A DNA stretch of 64,000 bases from Paenibacillus sp. LHD-117 (lineage in GTDB: Bacteria; Bacillota; Bacilli; Paenibacillales; Paenibacillaceae), in the NCBI RefSeq assembly GCF_030929555.1, contig NZ_JAVFVT010000018.1, positions 62,001-126,000 on the forward strand, in the 5' to 3' direction. Numbering within the stretch: position 1 is the stretch's first letter; each line of letters opens with the position of its first letter. Both the position numbers and the translations under genes were made by a program. The notes beneath the pieces are model-generated. The model ran no database searches. It was not told the origin of the DNA and was given only the letters and a program-made list of their open reading frames with translations. Of the stretch, positions 53,026-61,216 are shown one piece after another.

Positions 53026-53579
53026 TTCTCCGTCACTCCCAGTCCCGTGACATTCACGCCCAACGTTTCTTTGAAGTGGCTAAGCGCCCACTCATGTCCC
53101 GCCGCGTTAAAGCTGGCGACGGCGTCCACATGAATCGTCTGCCGGAATCCTTTATTATACGCGTCAACGGCGGTATGCAGGACGCAAATATCGGTGCATA
53201 CGCCGACTAGATGGATATCTGTGATACCTCTGGCCCGCAGCCGCAGCTCCAAGTCCGTCCCGCAGAAGGCGCTATACCTGGTTTTGTCCATCCAATAGAT
53301 CCGATCCTTATGCCGATCGTAAACGTCGTTAAGCTTTCCATACAGCTCGCGCCCCGCAGTTCCTTCAATATTATGTGGCGGAAACAGTGCCGACTCGGGA
53401 TGGTACGGATCCTGCTCATGATGCAAATCGACGGCCATCACGACTTCGTCGCCTGCGAGCGCGAATGCCTCCGTCAATTCGGCAATCCGTGCCTCGATGG
53501 CGACGGCCGATTCGCCGCATGGAAGTTTCCCCACGACGAAGTCAACCGTATAATCAATGACGATCAATGCGCGTTTCAT
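53022..53579 (-). CDS. pncA: Nicotinamidase (cysteine hydrolase family)
   Basis: The 185-residue protein deamidates nicotinamide to nicotinate, which PncB uses next. The isochorismatase-fold catalytic triad is visible as Asp9 in IVIDYTVDFV, Lys in MDKTRYSAF and Cys in VGVCTDICVLHTA. Metal-binding residues follow the first Asp region (MAVDLHHEQDPYHPES). ATG 53579 has GGGTGGACC. The operon position with pncB strengthens the assignment. Confidence 0.93.
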   Translation of the reverse strand: MKRALIVIDYTVDFVVGKLPCGESAVAIEARIAELTEAFALAGDEVVMAVDLHHEQDPYHPESALFPPHNIEGTAGRELYGKLNDVYDRHKDRIYWMDKTRYSAFCGTDLELRLRARGITDIHLVGVCTDICVLHTAVDAYNKGFRQTIHVDAVASFNAAGHEWALSHFKETLGVNVTGLGVTEK

Positions 53580-53666
53580 CGGTCCACCCGCTTCCTTATT
53601 TATCAAATATTCCTTATTATATTACTATTACCCGTTTATTCGGAAAGTTGCGAAGGAGGAAAACAA

Positions 53667-53918
53667 GTGAAGGCCATCTTTATCGTGTTTATATTGCTCC
53701 TGATCGGCATTATCGTCATTAGTTCCGTGCTCAAAAAAGGACCGCAAAAACATCGTTCATCGTATGGAGGGGATGCGGGGTTTCTGCATGGAGATTATGA
53801 TAGAAGGCATGACGGGGATTCAAGCGGGAACAACGTCGGCGGTGACGGCGGTGGAGACAGCGGCGGGAGTTCTGGCGGAGGTGACGGAGGAGGCGGGGGA
53901 GGCGGGGGAGGCGATTAA
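53667..53918 (+). CDS. Small membrane protein with Gly-rich tail, 83 residues
   Basis: A GTG start at 53667 has AAGGAGG seven bases upstream. The protein begins with a single membrane helix (FIVFILLLIGIIVISSVL) and continues with a polar linker and a C-terminal run of about 40 residues rich in Gly, Asp and Ser. No family is recognised; similar Gly-tailed small membrane proteins are common in Paenibacillus. It is convergent with the RDD gene. Confidence 0.65.
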   Translation: MKAIFIVFILLLIGIIVISSVLKKGPQKHRSSYGGDAGFLHGDYDRRHDGDSSGNNVGGDGGGDSGGSSGGGDGGGGGGGGGD

Positions 53919-53953
53919 CGGATGAATCGCCCCCTCGCTCTCAAATGATTGAA

Positions 53954-54418
53954 CTAATCGCGCACGACCTGCGTGCCCGCAATAAAATCATGCAAGCCTC
54001 GTTTGTCCTCCCGCAGAGCTACCATAAAAATATCGACGATAAAGGCGATACCAAACGTAATCACGATTGCGATTCCCCAGACCAAATTGCGCATGAGCAT
54101 GTTCCCGATATGCGGACGTTCGTTGTTCAAGACCCTGATGATTCGAATGCCGCAAATTTTTTTGCCGATCGTGTAGCCGTTCCAGAAGACCGGCAGCAGC
54201 AAGGAATAAAAAAAGGATAAAGCATTCGTTACATTGTTTTCGGCATCCTCGCCGCCGCTCAAAATTAACGACAGGATCGCGAGAGGAACGCCGATGATGA
54301 GTCCGTCCAATAATATGGCGCCAAACCGGATCCAAAACCCAGCCGGATCCTTCAGAAACACTTCTTCGCCATGGTTTGCGTAGGCATTCGTGTTCGAATA
54401 ATGATTCATGTCATTCAT
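53954..54418 (-). CDS. RDD-family membrane protein
   Basis: The 154-residue protein has the RDD domain: GFWIRFGAILLDGLIIGVPL at helix 1 with its Arg and Asp-Asp-like residues, then VFWNGYTIGKKICGIRIIRV and a C-terminal helix pair with VDIFMVALREDKRGLHDFIA. RDD proteins have three to four membrane helices and have been linked to ion or osmolyte transport in some bacteria; the role is unproven here. ATG 54418 has GAGGTGTATACG. It is transcribed alone. Confidence 0.88.
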   Translation of the reverse strand: MNDMNHYSNTNAYANHGEEVFLKDPAGFWIRFGAILLDGLIIGVPLAILSLILSGGEDAENNVTNALSFFYSLLLPVFWNGYTIGKKICGIRIIRVLNNERPHIGNMLMRNLVWGIAIVITFGIAFIVDIFMVALREDKRGLHDFIAGTQVVRD

Positions 54419-54535
54419 CGTATACACCTCTTCTAAAATTAGTCGGTTAAAACCATCTGGAAAAAAAAACCGTGAATCCAAATCGCTTCGATGTTCTCGG
54501 CTTCCACAATTCGGCCGTAAAGCAGCAAGGATGAA

Positions 54536-55285
54536 TCATGTATATGTAAGGTTCCCGGCTTCATATGCATGGTGGTCATGCCGATCGATAAACGATCGAA
54601 CCGTTTCGAACATCACGAGCTTCTCAGTGCTCCGTATGTCATGCCCCGATTGTTCGAATTCGCGCACTTCGACATGAGCGCCCATGCTCCGGTACCGGAG
54701 GACATGTTCGTCATCGACTAAACTTCCCTCCAACAACCCTCTCATGATCAGCAACGGTTGTTTAATGGCAAAACCGAATTCCCGCTGAACCGACTCTCGT
54801 TGAATGCCTCTTACCGCCTCGGCTCGAATATTGGAAAGACGTTCATAAGGGATCAAGTAGTCGTGGATATACGACTCCGCCCAATCGACAGTCATCTGTT
54901 TATGTTCGGGCGGGTAATCCTGGAGCAAGACGGTAACGACTTGTGACTCGTGCCTTTCCAAGTAACCTAACGCGTAGGATACGCCTCTGGAATAAGCGAA
55001 CAAATGGAACCGCTCCAGCCCTGCCTCCTTCACTACCGCTTCGATATCGGCAATATGCGCCTCTAGACCATAACCGGCTTCCGGCGTGCCGCTCTTCCCC
55101 CTGCCCCTGAAGGACAGGACCACGCATCTTCTGGGCTGCAGGAAGGCGACGAACTCTTCATATTCCTCCGCGGTCTCGGACAGTCCCGGACAGATCAGCA
55201 ACGGAGTCAAGCACGACTCTCCCCCGGAATCCAAATAATGAATTGTAACGTTATTATTCATCGCGCACAAATGATTCATCGGCAT
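54536..55285 (-). CDS. Alpha/beta hydrolase
   Basis: The 249-residue protein has an alpha/beta hydrolase fold. The nucleophile elbow is FAYSRGVSYAL (Ser, A-x-S-x-G type), the oxyanion region PLLICPGLSETAEEYEEFV, and a C-terminal SGHDIRSTEK provides the His. The substrate is not determined. A longer frame starts at 55399 but ATG 55285 has GAGGAG five bases upstream and is preferred. It lies between the RDD gene and the L,D-transpeptidase. Confidence 0.85.
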   Translation of the reverse strand: MPMNHLCAMNNNVTIHYLDSGGESCLTPLLICPGLSETAEEYEEFVAFLQPRRCVVLSFRGRGKSGTPEAGYGLEAHIADIEAVVKEAGLERFHLFAYSRGVSYALGYLERHESQVVTVLLQDYPPEHKQMTVDWAESYIHDYLIPYERLSNIRAEAVRGIQRESVQREFGFAIKQPLLIMRGLLEGSLVDDEHVLRYRSMGAHVEVREFEQSGHDIRSTEKLVMFETVRSFIDRHDHHAYEAGNLTYT

Positions 55286-55469
55286 ATGAACTCCTCTCGT
55301 TGTCGAATCGGGTCCGAAAACAAAAAAAAAAAATGCATCCAGCATTAACCATGGATACATTATACTTGAAAGGTATAATTTGAACACACATTTTTTCAAC
55401 CCTTAATATACAACCCAGTTCATCTGCCCTACCTCCCCATAAGATGAGGTAAGGAGGTTGAGAGCATCT

Positions 55470-55808
55470 ATGCCTTACAGAAGAATTATCGTCGACTTAT
55501 CGGATCGACATTTATATTTGCTGGAGGATGAAATCGTCGTTCGCGGTTATCCGGTCGGAATCGGCCGAATCGCGACAAGCACGCCAACCGGCGAATTCTC
55601 CATTATCAACAAACAAGCCAATCCCGGCGGGCCTTTCGGGGCATTCTGGATGGGACTTTCCAAGCCGCATTACGGCATTCACGGAACAAACAATCCGGCA
55701 TCCATCGGCCACTTGGTATCGCTCGGCTGCATTCGCATGTACAACGAAGATGTGTTAGAGCTGCAGGCGCTCGTCCCCATCGGTACGAGGGTGTCCATAA
55801 GACCTTAA
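55470..55808 (+). CDS. L,D-transpeptidase (YkuD domain)
   Basis: L,D-transpeptidases form 3-3 cross-links in peptidoglycan. This 112-residue protein is a bare catalytic domain: [36 protein letters not shown], then [20 protein letters not shown] with the catalytic Cys. No signal peptide or LysM domain is present, so export is unexplained; perhaps a non-classical route or another protein localises it. ATG 55470 is used because the upstream TTG is too close to AAGGAGG. Confidence 0.88.
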   Translation: MPYRRIIVDLSDRHLYLLEDEIVVRGYPVGIGRIATSTPTGEFSIINKQANPGGPFGAFWMGLSKPHYGIHGTNNPASIGHLVSLGCIRMYNEDVLELQALVPIGTRVSIRP

Positions 55809-55971
55809 TAGTCGTTCGCCATATATACAGGGCTTGTTCCACTGCCCCTACCCTGTCACGAGACGGCAAGCTCACCTTTTGGCGCATTGTCCGGGGCCGT
55901 CTCGATCTGGCGACATGTCTTCTTCTTCACTCGCATAAGTTAATAAATAATGTCGAGGAAGGATATGGGCC

Positions 55972-56211
55972 ATGGATGAAAAGCAAAAGCTTCTACGCGA
56001 AATTGAAATTACTAGGCTTGAATTTATCGGTGCATCCCTCGCCGCAATAGGAGATGGGATACTAGCTTTTTCCGCCGGACTAGCTCTGGAAATGCTTGAA
56101 AATGAACTCGTGGACCAGAGCCGGACCCAACATGTGCATATCGCGGCCACGCAAAATCAACTTGATTATTTCATTCATGAACTGATGAAAATCAGGAAAA
56201 CCATTACATGA
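55972..56211 (+). CDS. Small hypothetical protein, 79 residues
   Basis: An AGGAAGG site precedes the ATG by about seven bases. The protein is mainly helical with one amphipathic/hydrophobic stretch (FIGASLAAIGDGILAFSAGLA) and a C-terminal segment (QNQLDYFIHELMKIRKTIT). It may associate with the membrane. I do not recognise a family. Confidence 0.55.
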   Translation: MDEKQKLLREIEITRLEFIGASLAAIGDGILAFSAGLALEMLENELVDQSRTQHVHIAATQNQLDYFIHELMKIRKTIT

Positions 56212-56274
56212 GATAAATACGCACATGCTAAATTTCATAATATTCGTGTCATAATTATATGCCTAGAAATGACA

Positions 56275-56300
56275 AAAACCCTTGGTTTCCCAAGGGTTTT
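56275..56300. terminator. Terminator near tRNA-Val
   Basis: CCCTTGG and CCAAGGG form a stem with a short loop, flanked by A and T runs. It lies just past the 3' end of the minus-strand tRNA-Val gene. Confidence 0.8.
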
Positions 56301-56305
56301 CCGTA

Positions 56306-56378
56306 TGATCTGTAGTGGGCTCGAACCACTGACCCCTACCCTGTCAAGATAGTGCTCTCCCAGCTGAGCTAACAGATC
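56306..56378 (-). tRNA. tRNA-Val (GAC)
   Basis: The minus strand folds as a tRNA of 73 nt. The acceptor arms are GATCTGT and ACAGATC, and the anticodon loop TTGACAG gives GAC, which reads Val codons GUC/GUU. The T-loop GTTCGAG is present. The CCA end is not encoded. Discriminator is A. Confidence 0.9.
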
Positions 56379-56538
56379 AAATCGCAGTGACAAGATATAA
56401 TATATCAAACGTGGAGATACTAGTCAATAGTGTTTTCGTATTTTTTTTAAAAAAATGAATCCGCATCTCTTATGCAACTTATTGGCTAAAGTTTCCGTCA
56501 AAGTATATGCAGCTGCAAAAACATATCGAGGTGAACGA

Positions 56539-57501
56539 ATGAAGAAAAAACCGTTGTTAATCGTAGCGCTTATGGCCATTATGCTATTCTCTCTCGGACA
56601 AACCGTCATGGCTTTCTCCGACGTCTCCAAGGATCCGAATGCGGATAAAATAAACGCATTGCAGGAAAAAGGCATCCTGAGCGGATATGCGGGCGGCGAA
56701 TTCAAGCCGAATGGCACACTGACCTATGCTTCGGCCGTTTCGATGATCGTGAAAGGTCTTGATCTGAACATCGACCATGTTCGATTCATCAGAATGCCGC
56801 TTGCCAGCGACAACCATCCTAACCTGGAAGATGACGCATGGTATTCCCAAGCGTTCGTTATTGCGGATTTCTACGGACTAGACATTCCGAAGGATGTGAA
56901 AGCCGGCGACAAAATTACGAAAGAACAATACGCGCACCATCTGTTCAAAGCCATGATGACCAAAGGCGATTACGCCTTTATCGAAATCTTCATGCTGTTG
57001 AACGACGAAGCGGACGTCGATGCCAAGTACATGGACAGCATCCAGAAGCTTCTGATTAGCAAAATCGCTTCATTGGATAAGAAAAACAACTTCTATCCAA
57101 AAAAAGCCATTACCCGCGGCGAAGCGGCTGGCTGGCTGTACGATGCCATCAAATTCGTGAAGGAGCAGACGCCAATCGAACCGGAACCCGAATTGCCCGC
57201 CTACGATCTCAAGCTTAACGTCGAAGCCGTTAACGCGGACGTAAACAAAGTAACCGTAACCGGTCAAATGCCGAACCCCGGTTATGGCCTGCGCATCGCT
57301 TCAATCTCCTTCGAGGGCGATAAAGCCGTTCTGAACGTAGAAGCCGTACAACCTGATCCGGACAAAATGTATCCGCAGGTCATTACGGAAGTGAAAGTGT
57401 CCACTTTCGTAGATGCTAAGCTGAAGCCAGTACTTGCGGAGTCCATGTCTTCGTCATCGTCGACAGGATCTCCCGACGCCAGCGTGAGCAGCGAGGAATA
57501 A
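56539..57501 (+). CDS. SLH-domain surface protein with PrcB-like C-terminus
   Basis: The 320-residue protein has a signal peptide (LLIVALMAIMLFSLG), one clear SLH repeat at about 29-90 (KGILSGYAGGEFKPNGTLTY) and a second region of SLH-like residues at about 140-210 ending FYPKKAITRGEAAGWLYDAI. A C-terminal domain at about 225-305 (NPGYGLRIASISFEGDKAVL) resembles the PrcB protease-complex domain. It is probably anchored to secondary wall polymer by the SLH repeats. ATG 56539 has GAGGTG. Function of the C-terminal domain is not known here. Confidence 0.85.
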   Translation: MKKKPLLIVALMAIMLFSLGQTVMAFSDVSKDPNADKINALQEKGILSGYAGGEFKPNGTLTYASAVSMIVKGLDLNIDHVRFIRMPLASDNHPNLEDDAWYSQAFVIADFYGLDIPKDVKAGDKITKEQYAHHLFKAMMTKGDYAFIEIFMLLNDEADVDAKYMDSIQKLLISKIASLDKKNNFYPKKAITRGEAAGWLYDAIKFVKEQTPIEPEPELPAYDLKLNVEAVNADVNKVTVTGQMPNPGYGLRIASISFEGDKAVLNVEAVQPDPDKMYPQVITEVKVSTFVDAKLKPVLAESMSSSSSTGSPDASVSSEE

Positions 57502-57509
57502 ACCAACGC

Positions 57510-57554
57510 AAAGGCGCCCCAGTGACTCGTAAAAAAGTCCAAGAGGCGCCTTTT
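57510..57554. terminator. Bidirectional terminator between the SLH gene and ung
   Basis: AAAGGCGCC and GGCGCCTTT enclose a loop with an inner GACT/AGTC pair. T and A runs flank it. Confidence 0.85.
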
Positions 57555-57564
57555 CTCATTCGAA

Positions 57565-58233
57565 TTAGATCTCCCACGTAATAGGCGTTTGCCCGTTTCG
57601 TTCCAGGAATGCGTTTACTTGAGAGAACGGCTTGCTGCCGAAGAACCCTTTGCGCGCCGACAACGGACTCGGATGAGCGGACGTCAGTACAAAATGGCGG
57701 GTTCCGTCGATCATCCTCGCTTTCGTTTCGGCATGTTTGCCCCACAAGAGAAACACCATCGGAGTCTCTCTTCCGCTCAGCCGTTCGATGATGCGATCCG
57801 TTAGCTTCTCCCAGCCGAACCCCTGATGGGAAGCCGGCTTCCCTTCCTCCACACTCAGAACCGTATTGAGCAGCAATACGCCTTGGCGCGCCCACGATTC
57901 CAGACAGCCATGCTCTGGCGGCTTGCAGCCTAGATCAGCCTCCAGCTCTTTGAAAATGTTGCGAAGAGACGGCGGCAACTTGACGCCTTTCCGTACGGAG
58001 AAGCTCAGCCCATGGGCTTGTCCCGCTCCATGATAAGGATCTTGCCCGAGAATGACGACCTTCGTCTCCTCGTAGGAAGCGTATCTAAGCGCATTCAACA
58101 AATCGTCTTTGGGCGGGAATACGTTTGCTAGTTCATATTGCTCGTCAATCAAACGCATAAGTTCGTTCATATAGGGCTGCTCGAATTCCTCCCGCAGTAC
58201 AACTCCCCAATCATTGTCCGGCCATGTTCTCAT
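57565..58233 (-). CDS. ung: Uracil-DNA glycosylase
   Basis: Ung removes uracil from DNA in base excision repair. The 222-residue protein has the catalytic water-activating motif VVILGQDPYHGAGQAHGLSF, the VLLLNTVLSVEEGKPASHQG segment, the WGKHAE region and the C-terminal SAHPSPLSARKGF with the catalytic His, all in family I order. Length is standard. It is transcribed from a region adjacent to tRNA genes. Confidence 0.97.
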   Translation of the reverse strand: MRTWPDNDWGVVLREEFEQPYMNELMRLIDEQYELANVFPPKDDLLNALRYASYEETKVVILGQDPYHGAGQAHGLSFSVRKGVKLPPSLRNIFKELEADLGCKPPEHGCLESWARQGVLLLNTVLSVEEGKPASHQGFGWEKLTDRIIERLSGRETPMVFLLWGKHAETKARMIDGTRHFVLTSAHPSPLSARKGFFGSKPFSQVNAFLERNGQTPITWEI

Positions 58234-58320
58234 ATTCTCTCCTCCTCGCGATGCATATAAAAAAAGCCCATATGCAGCGAAGACCGCATCGGGCTCTTAG
58301 GTTATGTATGCAAAAATAAA

Positions 58321-58409
58321 TGGTGCCGAGGACGGGAATCGAACCCGTACGGTGGTCACCCACCGCAGGATTTTAAGTCCTGTGCGTCTGCCAGTTCCGC
58401 CACCCCGGC
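58321..58409 (-). tRNA. tRNA-Leu (TAA)
   Basis: An 89-nt class II tRNA with CCA encoded. The anticodon stem CAGGA/TCCTG encloses CTTAAAA, giving TAA for Leu UUA/UUG codons. A long variable arm (CGGTGGGTGACCACCG) is present. GCCGGGG pairs with CCTCGGC in the acceptor stem. Confidence 0.93.
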
Positions 58410-58436
58410 ATGGTTAGTCGATACAGTTGCGAATAA

Positions 58437-58513
58437 TGGTGGGCCCTGAGGGACTCGAACCCCCGACCAATCGGTTATGAGCCGACCGCTCTAACCAACT
58501 GAGCTAAGGGCCC
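58437..58513 (-). tRNA. tRNA-Ile2 (CAT, lysidine type)
   Basis: A 77-nt tRNA with encoded CCA. The anticodon loop CTCATAA flanked by GTCGG/CCGAT is typical of the lysidine-modified isoleucine tRNA, which reads AUA; an elongator tRNA-Met cannot be fully excluded. GGGCCCT pairs with AGGGCCC in the acceptor stem. Confidence 0.85.
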
Positions 58514-58547
58514 TCGATAGACGTTATAATAACGTATTAGTCGAGTT

Positions 58548-58624
58548 TGGTTGCGGGGGCAGGATTTGAACCTGCGGCCTTCGGGTTATGAGCCCGACGA
58601 GCTACCGAGCTGCTCCACCCCGCG
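58548..58624 (-). tRNA. Initiator tRNA-fMet (CAT)
   Basis: The gene begins CGCGGGG and ends CCCCGCA-ACCA, so the first base C cannot pair with A72, the hallmark of initiator tRNA. The three consecutive G-C pairs of the anticodon stem (GTCGGG/CCCGA) and CTCATAA loop are present. CCA is encoded. Confidence 0.95.
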
Positions 58625-58728
58625 ACGTTGACCATTTTCAACAAATGCATCTTTAATGGCGACATCAATTAATATACTACAGGTTATACTTCCCAGTCAA
58701 GCATTATTTTCGAATTCATTCTTTTCTT

Positions 58729-58902
58729 CTAAGGAAGAAATCTAACGCCGTACCTGCCCTTCCGGGACCGGAACACTTCGACCTCGCGGGGGCAGTCGTA
58801 ACCATAGATCCACCAATCGTTTTCCATTCGCCGCACTAAGCATCCCGCTTGAAATTTGGTTTCGTATAAACGCAGCCAATAAACCCATTTCATTTTCATC
58901 AT
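58729..58902 (-). CDS. Small hypothetical protein, 57 residues
   Basis: The ATG has GGGAGG five bases upstream. The protein is basic and rich in Trp and Tyr (MKWVYWLRLYETKFQAG, then WWIYGYDCPREVEVFRSRKG) with two cysteines. It is soluble with beta-strand tendency; no family recognised. It is the only coding feature in the 58625-59045 interval. Confidence 0.6.
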   Translation of the reverse strand: MMKMKWVYWLRLYETKFQAGCLVRRMENDWWIYGYDCPREVEVFRSRKGRYGVRFLP

Positions 58903-59045
58903 GATGTCCTCCCGTATTTCGCCAATGATGTTGCCATTAGATTACCCCAAAAGTCGGGAATCCATCGCATTGACTGTTCTTAGCGTTCCAACGGTTGGGG
59001 TATACTAATAGTAATAAACGAATGAAGAAGAAGGAGTTGGTCTAC

Positions 59046-59561
59046 ATGCTGTACGGCATTGCCGTATTTCCCGAGAAAGCGGTTCAGGACGAAGCGAATA
59101 GCTGGAGAATACGCCATGATCCCCATTATTGCAATATTGCGGCTCACATGACCATTCGAGAAGCGGAAGATTGGGACGAAACCAAGCTGAGACTTGCGGT
59201 CGAGCAATTGGAGAAGACAGCGGCAACGCTTAGCCCTTTCAAGGTGAAGTTTAACCGGGTATCCACGTTTTTCCCGGTCACACCGACGCTCTATTTCGCC
59301 TTGGAGGACCCCTCTCCCGTTGCCATGCTGCACGAAGCCGTCTGCAGCGGTCCGCTGGAGCAGACACTTCCTAATTACGTATATACGCCGCATATTACGA
59401 TCGGGAGAAATATGCCGCCTGACGAGCTGCATGATCTATACGGCAACCTGAGGATGAAGGAAATCCGGTTGGCGACGCTTATCGACCGTATCCACCTCCT
59501 CTACCAGACCGAACAAGGCGGCTGGACGGCCTACCAGTCCTTCCAGCTGGGCAATGGTTAA
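59046..59561 (+). CDS. yjcG: YjcG family 2'-5' RNA ligase-like phosphoesterase
   Basis: The 171-residue protein belongs to the 2H phosphoesterase superfamily. It has the two HxT motifs, AAHMTIR near residue 33-39 and PHITIG near residue 117-122, and the typical start LYGIAVFPEKAVQDEANSWR of YjcG in Bacillus. It may cleave or ligate 2',5' or cyclic phosphate RNA bonds, but the role is unknown. ATG 59046 has AAGGAG nine bases upstream. Terminator follows. Confidence 0.92.
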   Translation: MLYGIAVFPEKAVQDEANSWRIRHDPHYCNIAAHMTIREAEDWDETKLRLAVEQLEKTAATLSPFKVKFNRVSTFFPVTPTLYFALEDPSPVAMLHEAVCSGPLEQTLPNYVYTPHITIGRNMPPDELHDLYGNLRMKEIRLATLIDRIHLLYQTEQGGWTAYQSFQLGNG

Positions 59562-59589
59562 GACTGCACTGCCTTCTTCATAATCGAAA

Positions 59590-59633
59590 AAGCCGCCTTC
59601 GCGCGCACCGATCGGTGCGCAGGAAGGCGGCTT
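59590..59633. terminator. Terminator between yjcG and the ABC operon
   Basis: AAGCCGCCTTC and GAAGGCGGCTT arms enclose an inner GCGCACCG/CGGTGCGC stem. It lies between two convergent genes; the minus-strand side has a run of four T residues. Confidence 0.85.
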
Positions 59634-59659
59634 ACTCTGTGAAGGAGCCTTGTTTTCGA

Positions 59660-61216
59660 TTACTCGACGGTCTCGACGACTTCTTCTTTTGTTACGGCGT
59701 CCGTCGCCACGTCATCCATCGGCCTTGGAATCCCGATTCCGCCATCTCCGCCCATCTCGGATTGTCCGGCCAGAATCGCGTTGCCTCTAGTCTCCCATTC
59801 GGCGAGCGCCGCTTTCGTATCCATCGTACCTTCGAGCACTTTTTGGAACAGCTCATAGCCGATTTGGCGAGCCTCCCAGATGCCCGGCTTCTCGCGGTAA
59901 ATTTCTTCTTCGTTGACCGAGGTAGGAGGCAGAGGCTTCAACATCGTGAAAGCGTCGATGTTGTATTCCATGCCAGCAACCGGCTTCAGGTACTCCTTAC
60001 GCGCGACGAGCTCGTAGTTGCTTCTGGATTTCAGCTTCGCCCACTCCTTGCTATTGGAGAACTTGATGAACTCCCAAGCATCATCCGCGTTCTGCGCGTT
60101 GGTGTTGATGGCCATCAGCTGGCTAAGCGTAATGTTGCCGCCGGAATCGACGTTCGTCGGATGCGTCGGCACCGTTACGACATCCCAATCCACCATCGTA
60201 AAGTCCTTGATGCTGGCCGCGTTGTCGCTGAACTTTTTCAGTTCGTTCACGTAATACGATTCGCCGATCATCATCGCTATCTTGCCTTGCGCGAACAAAT
60301 CGCCGTAGAACGGATCCACGCCGCCTTCCGCATTGATTTTTTCGTACATTTTGCTGATGAATTCCTGGTCGGGAACGATCTTCTCTTTGTACAGGCCGGA
60401 TACTGTATCGAACACTTCCGCCCATTGGTCGCTGTTCACGAGCATCTTCTCGCCTTTGTCGTCCCACGTTCTTAGCTGGAGCGCCGTAGTATAGGTTTGC
60501 ACGTCGTTGAAGCCGTCGGACGACCAGCGGTTAAACGAGAATCCGAAGGTGCGGTCTTCGCCTTCGCCGTTCGCCACTTGGCGGGCTTTCGCGAAGACGT
60601 CGCTCCAGCTCATTTTGTCGGTCGGCGGCTCGATGTTCATGTCCGCGAATATTTTTTTGTTATAATACAGCGCCGAAGACGTAAAGGTTGGCGTCAGCGC
60701 GTAGATGCTGTTGTCGCCTGCCGCCTTGATGCCTTCGATGACTGTCGGCACGTAATCGGTAATATCGAATTTGTCTTGCGAGATGAGCGGATCGAGCGGC
60801 TTCAGGAGGTTATCCTGCGTGAAACGTCTCAGGAGGTTGTAGTCGATGACGACCACGTCCACCGGATTCTGTCCCGTCATCAGCTTCTTCATCTCTTCAT
60901 ACGGATCGGGCTGATCGGCTGGCTTGCCGGGCTCCGAAGTCTGCGTGAAGCGCTGACTGTCGTAGTTGACGGCGCCTACGATTTCGAACTCGATGTTCGG
61001 ATACTGGAACTCGAACATATCGGTATACTGTTGACGGAAGTACGGCTCGTTGTCGGAGCCGCCGTACAAGACGCCGATGCGAAGCACTCGTGTCTCTGCT
61101 TCTGACGGGTCGTTGCCGCCCGTGCACGCGGACAACAAGCCGACAAGCAGCGTCAGCGTCATGATGACCGTGGTCCATTTGGAAAACCGGGATTTGATGA
61201 TGCCATTCCTTTTCAT
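59660..61216 (-). CDS. Extracellular solute-binding lipoprotein (family 1, sugar type)
   Basis: The 518-residue protein has a lipoprotein signal with Cys31 in GLLSACTGG and a periplasmic-binding fold typical of carbohydrate ABC systems: LRIGVLYGG, VDVVVIDYNLLRRFTQ, SIYALTPTFTSSALYYNKKI and a C-terminal part (GIWEARQIGYELFQKVLEG). The ligand is unknown. Its ATG overlaps the ATPase stop (ATGA), so it is the last gene of the permease-ATPase-lipoprotein operon. That is unusual, since family 1 solute-binding proteins normally pair with MalF/MalG-type permeases rather than FtsX-type ones. It also extends past usual length with an acidic tail. Confidence 0.88.
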   Translation of the reverse strand: MKRNGIIKSRFSKWTTVIMTLTLLVGLLSACTGGNDPSEAETRVLRIGVLYGGSDNEPYFRQQYTDMFEFQYPNIEFEIVGAVNYDSQRFTQTSEPGKPADQPDPYEEMKKLMTGQNPVDVVVIDYNLLRRFTQDNLLKPLDPLISQDKFDITDYVPTVIEGIKAAGDNSIYALTPTFTSSALYYNKKIFADMNIEPPTDKMSWSDVFAKARQVANGEGEDRTFGFSFNRWSSDGFNDVQTYTTALQLRTWDDKGEKMLVNSDQWAEVFDTVSGLYKEKIVPDQEFISKMYEKINAEGGVDPFYGDLFAQGKIAMMIGESYYVNELKKFSDNAASIKDFTMVDWDVVTVPTHPTNVDSGGNITLSQLMAINTNAQNADDAWEFIKFSNSKEWAKLKSRSNYELVARKEYLKPVAGMEYNIDAFTMLKPLPPTSVNEEEIYREKPGIWEARQIGYELFQKVLEGTMDTKAALAEWETRGNAILAGQSEMGGDGGIGIPRPMDDVATDAVTKEEVVETVE

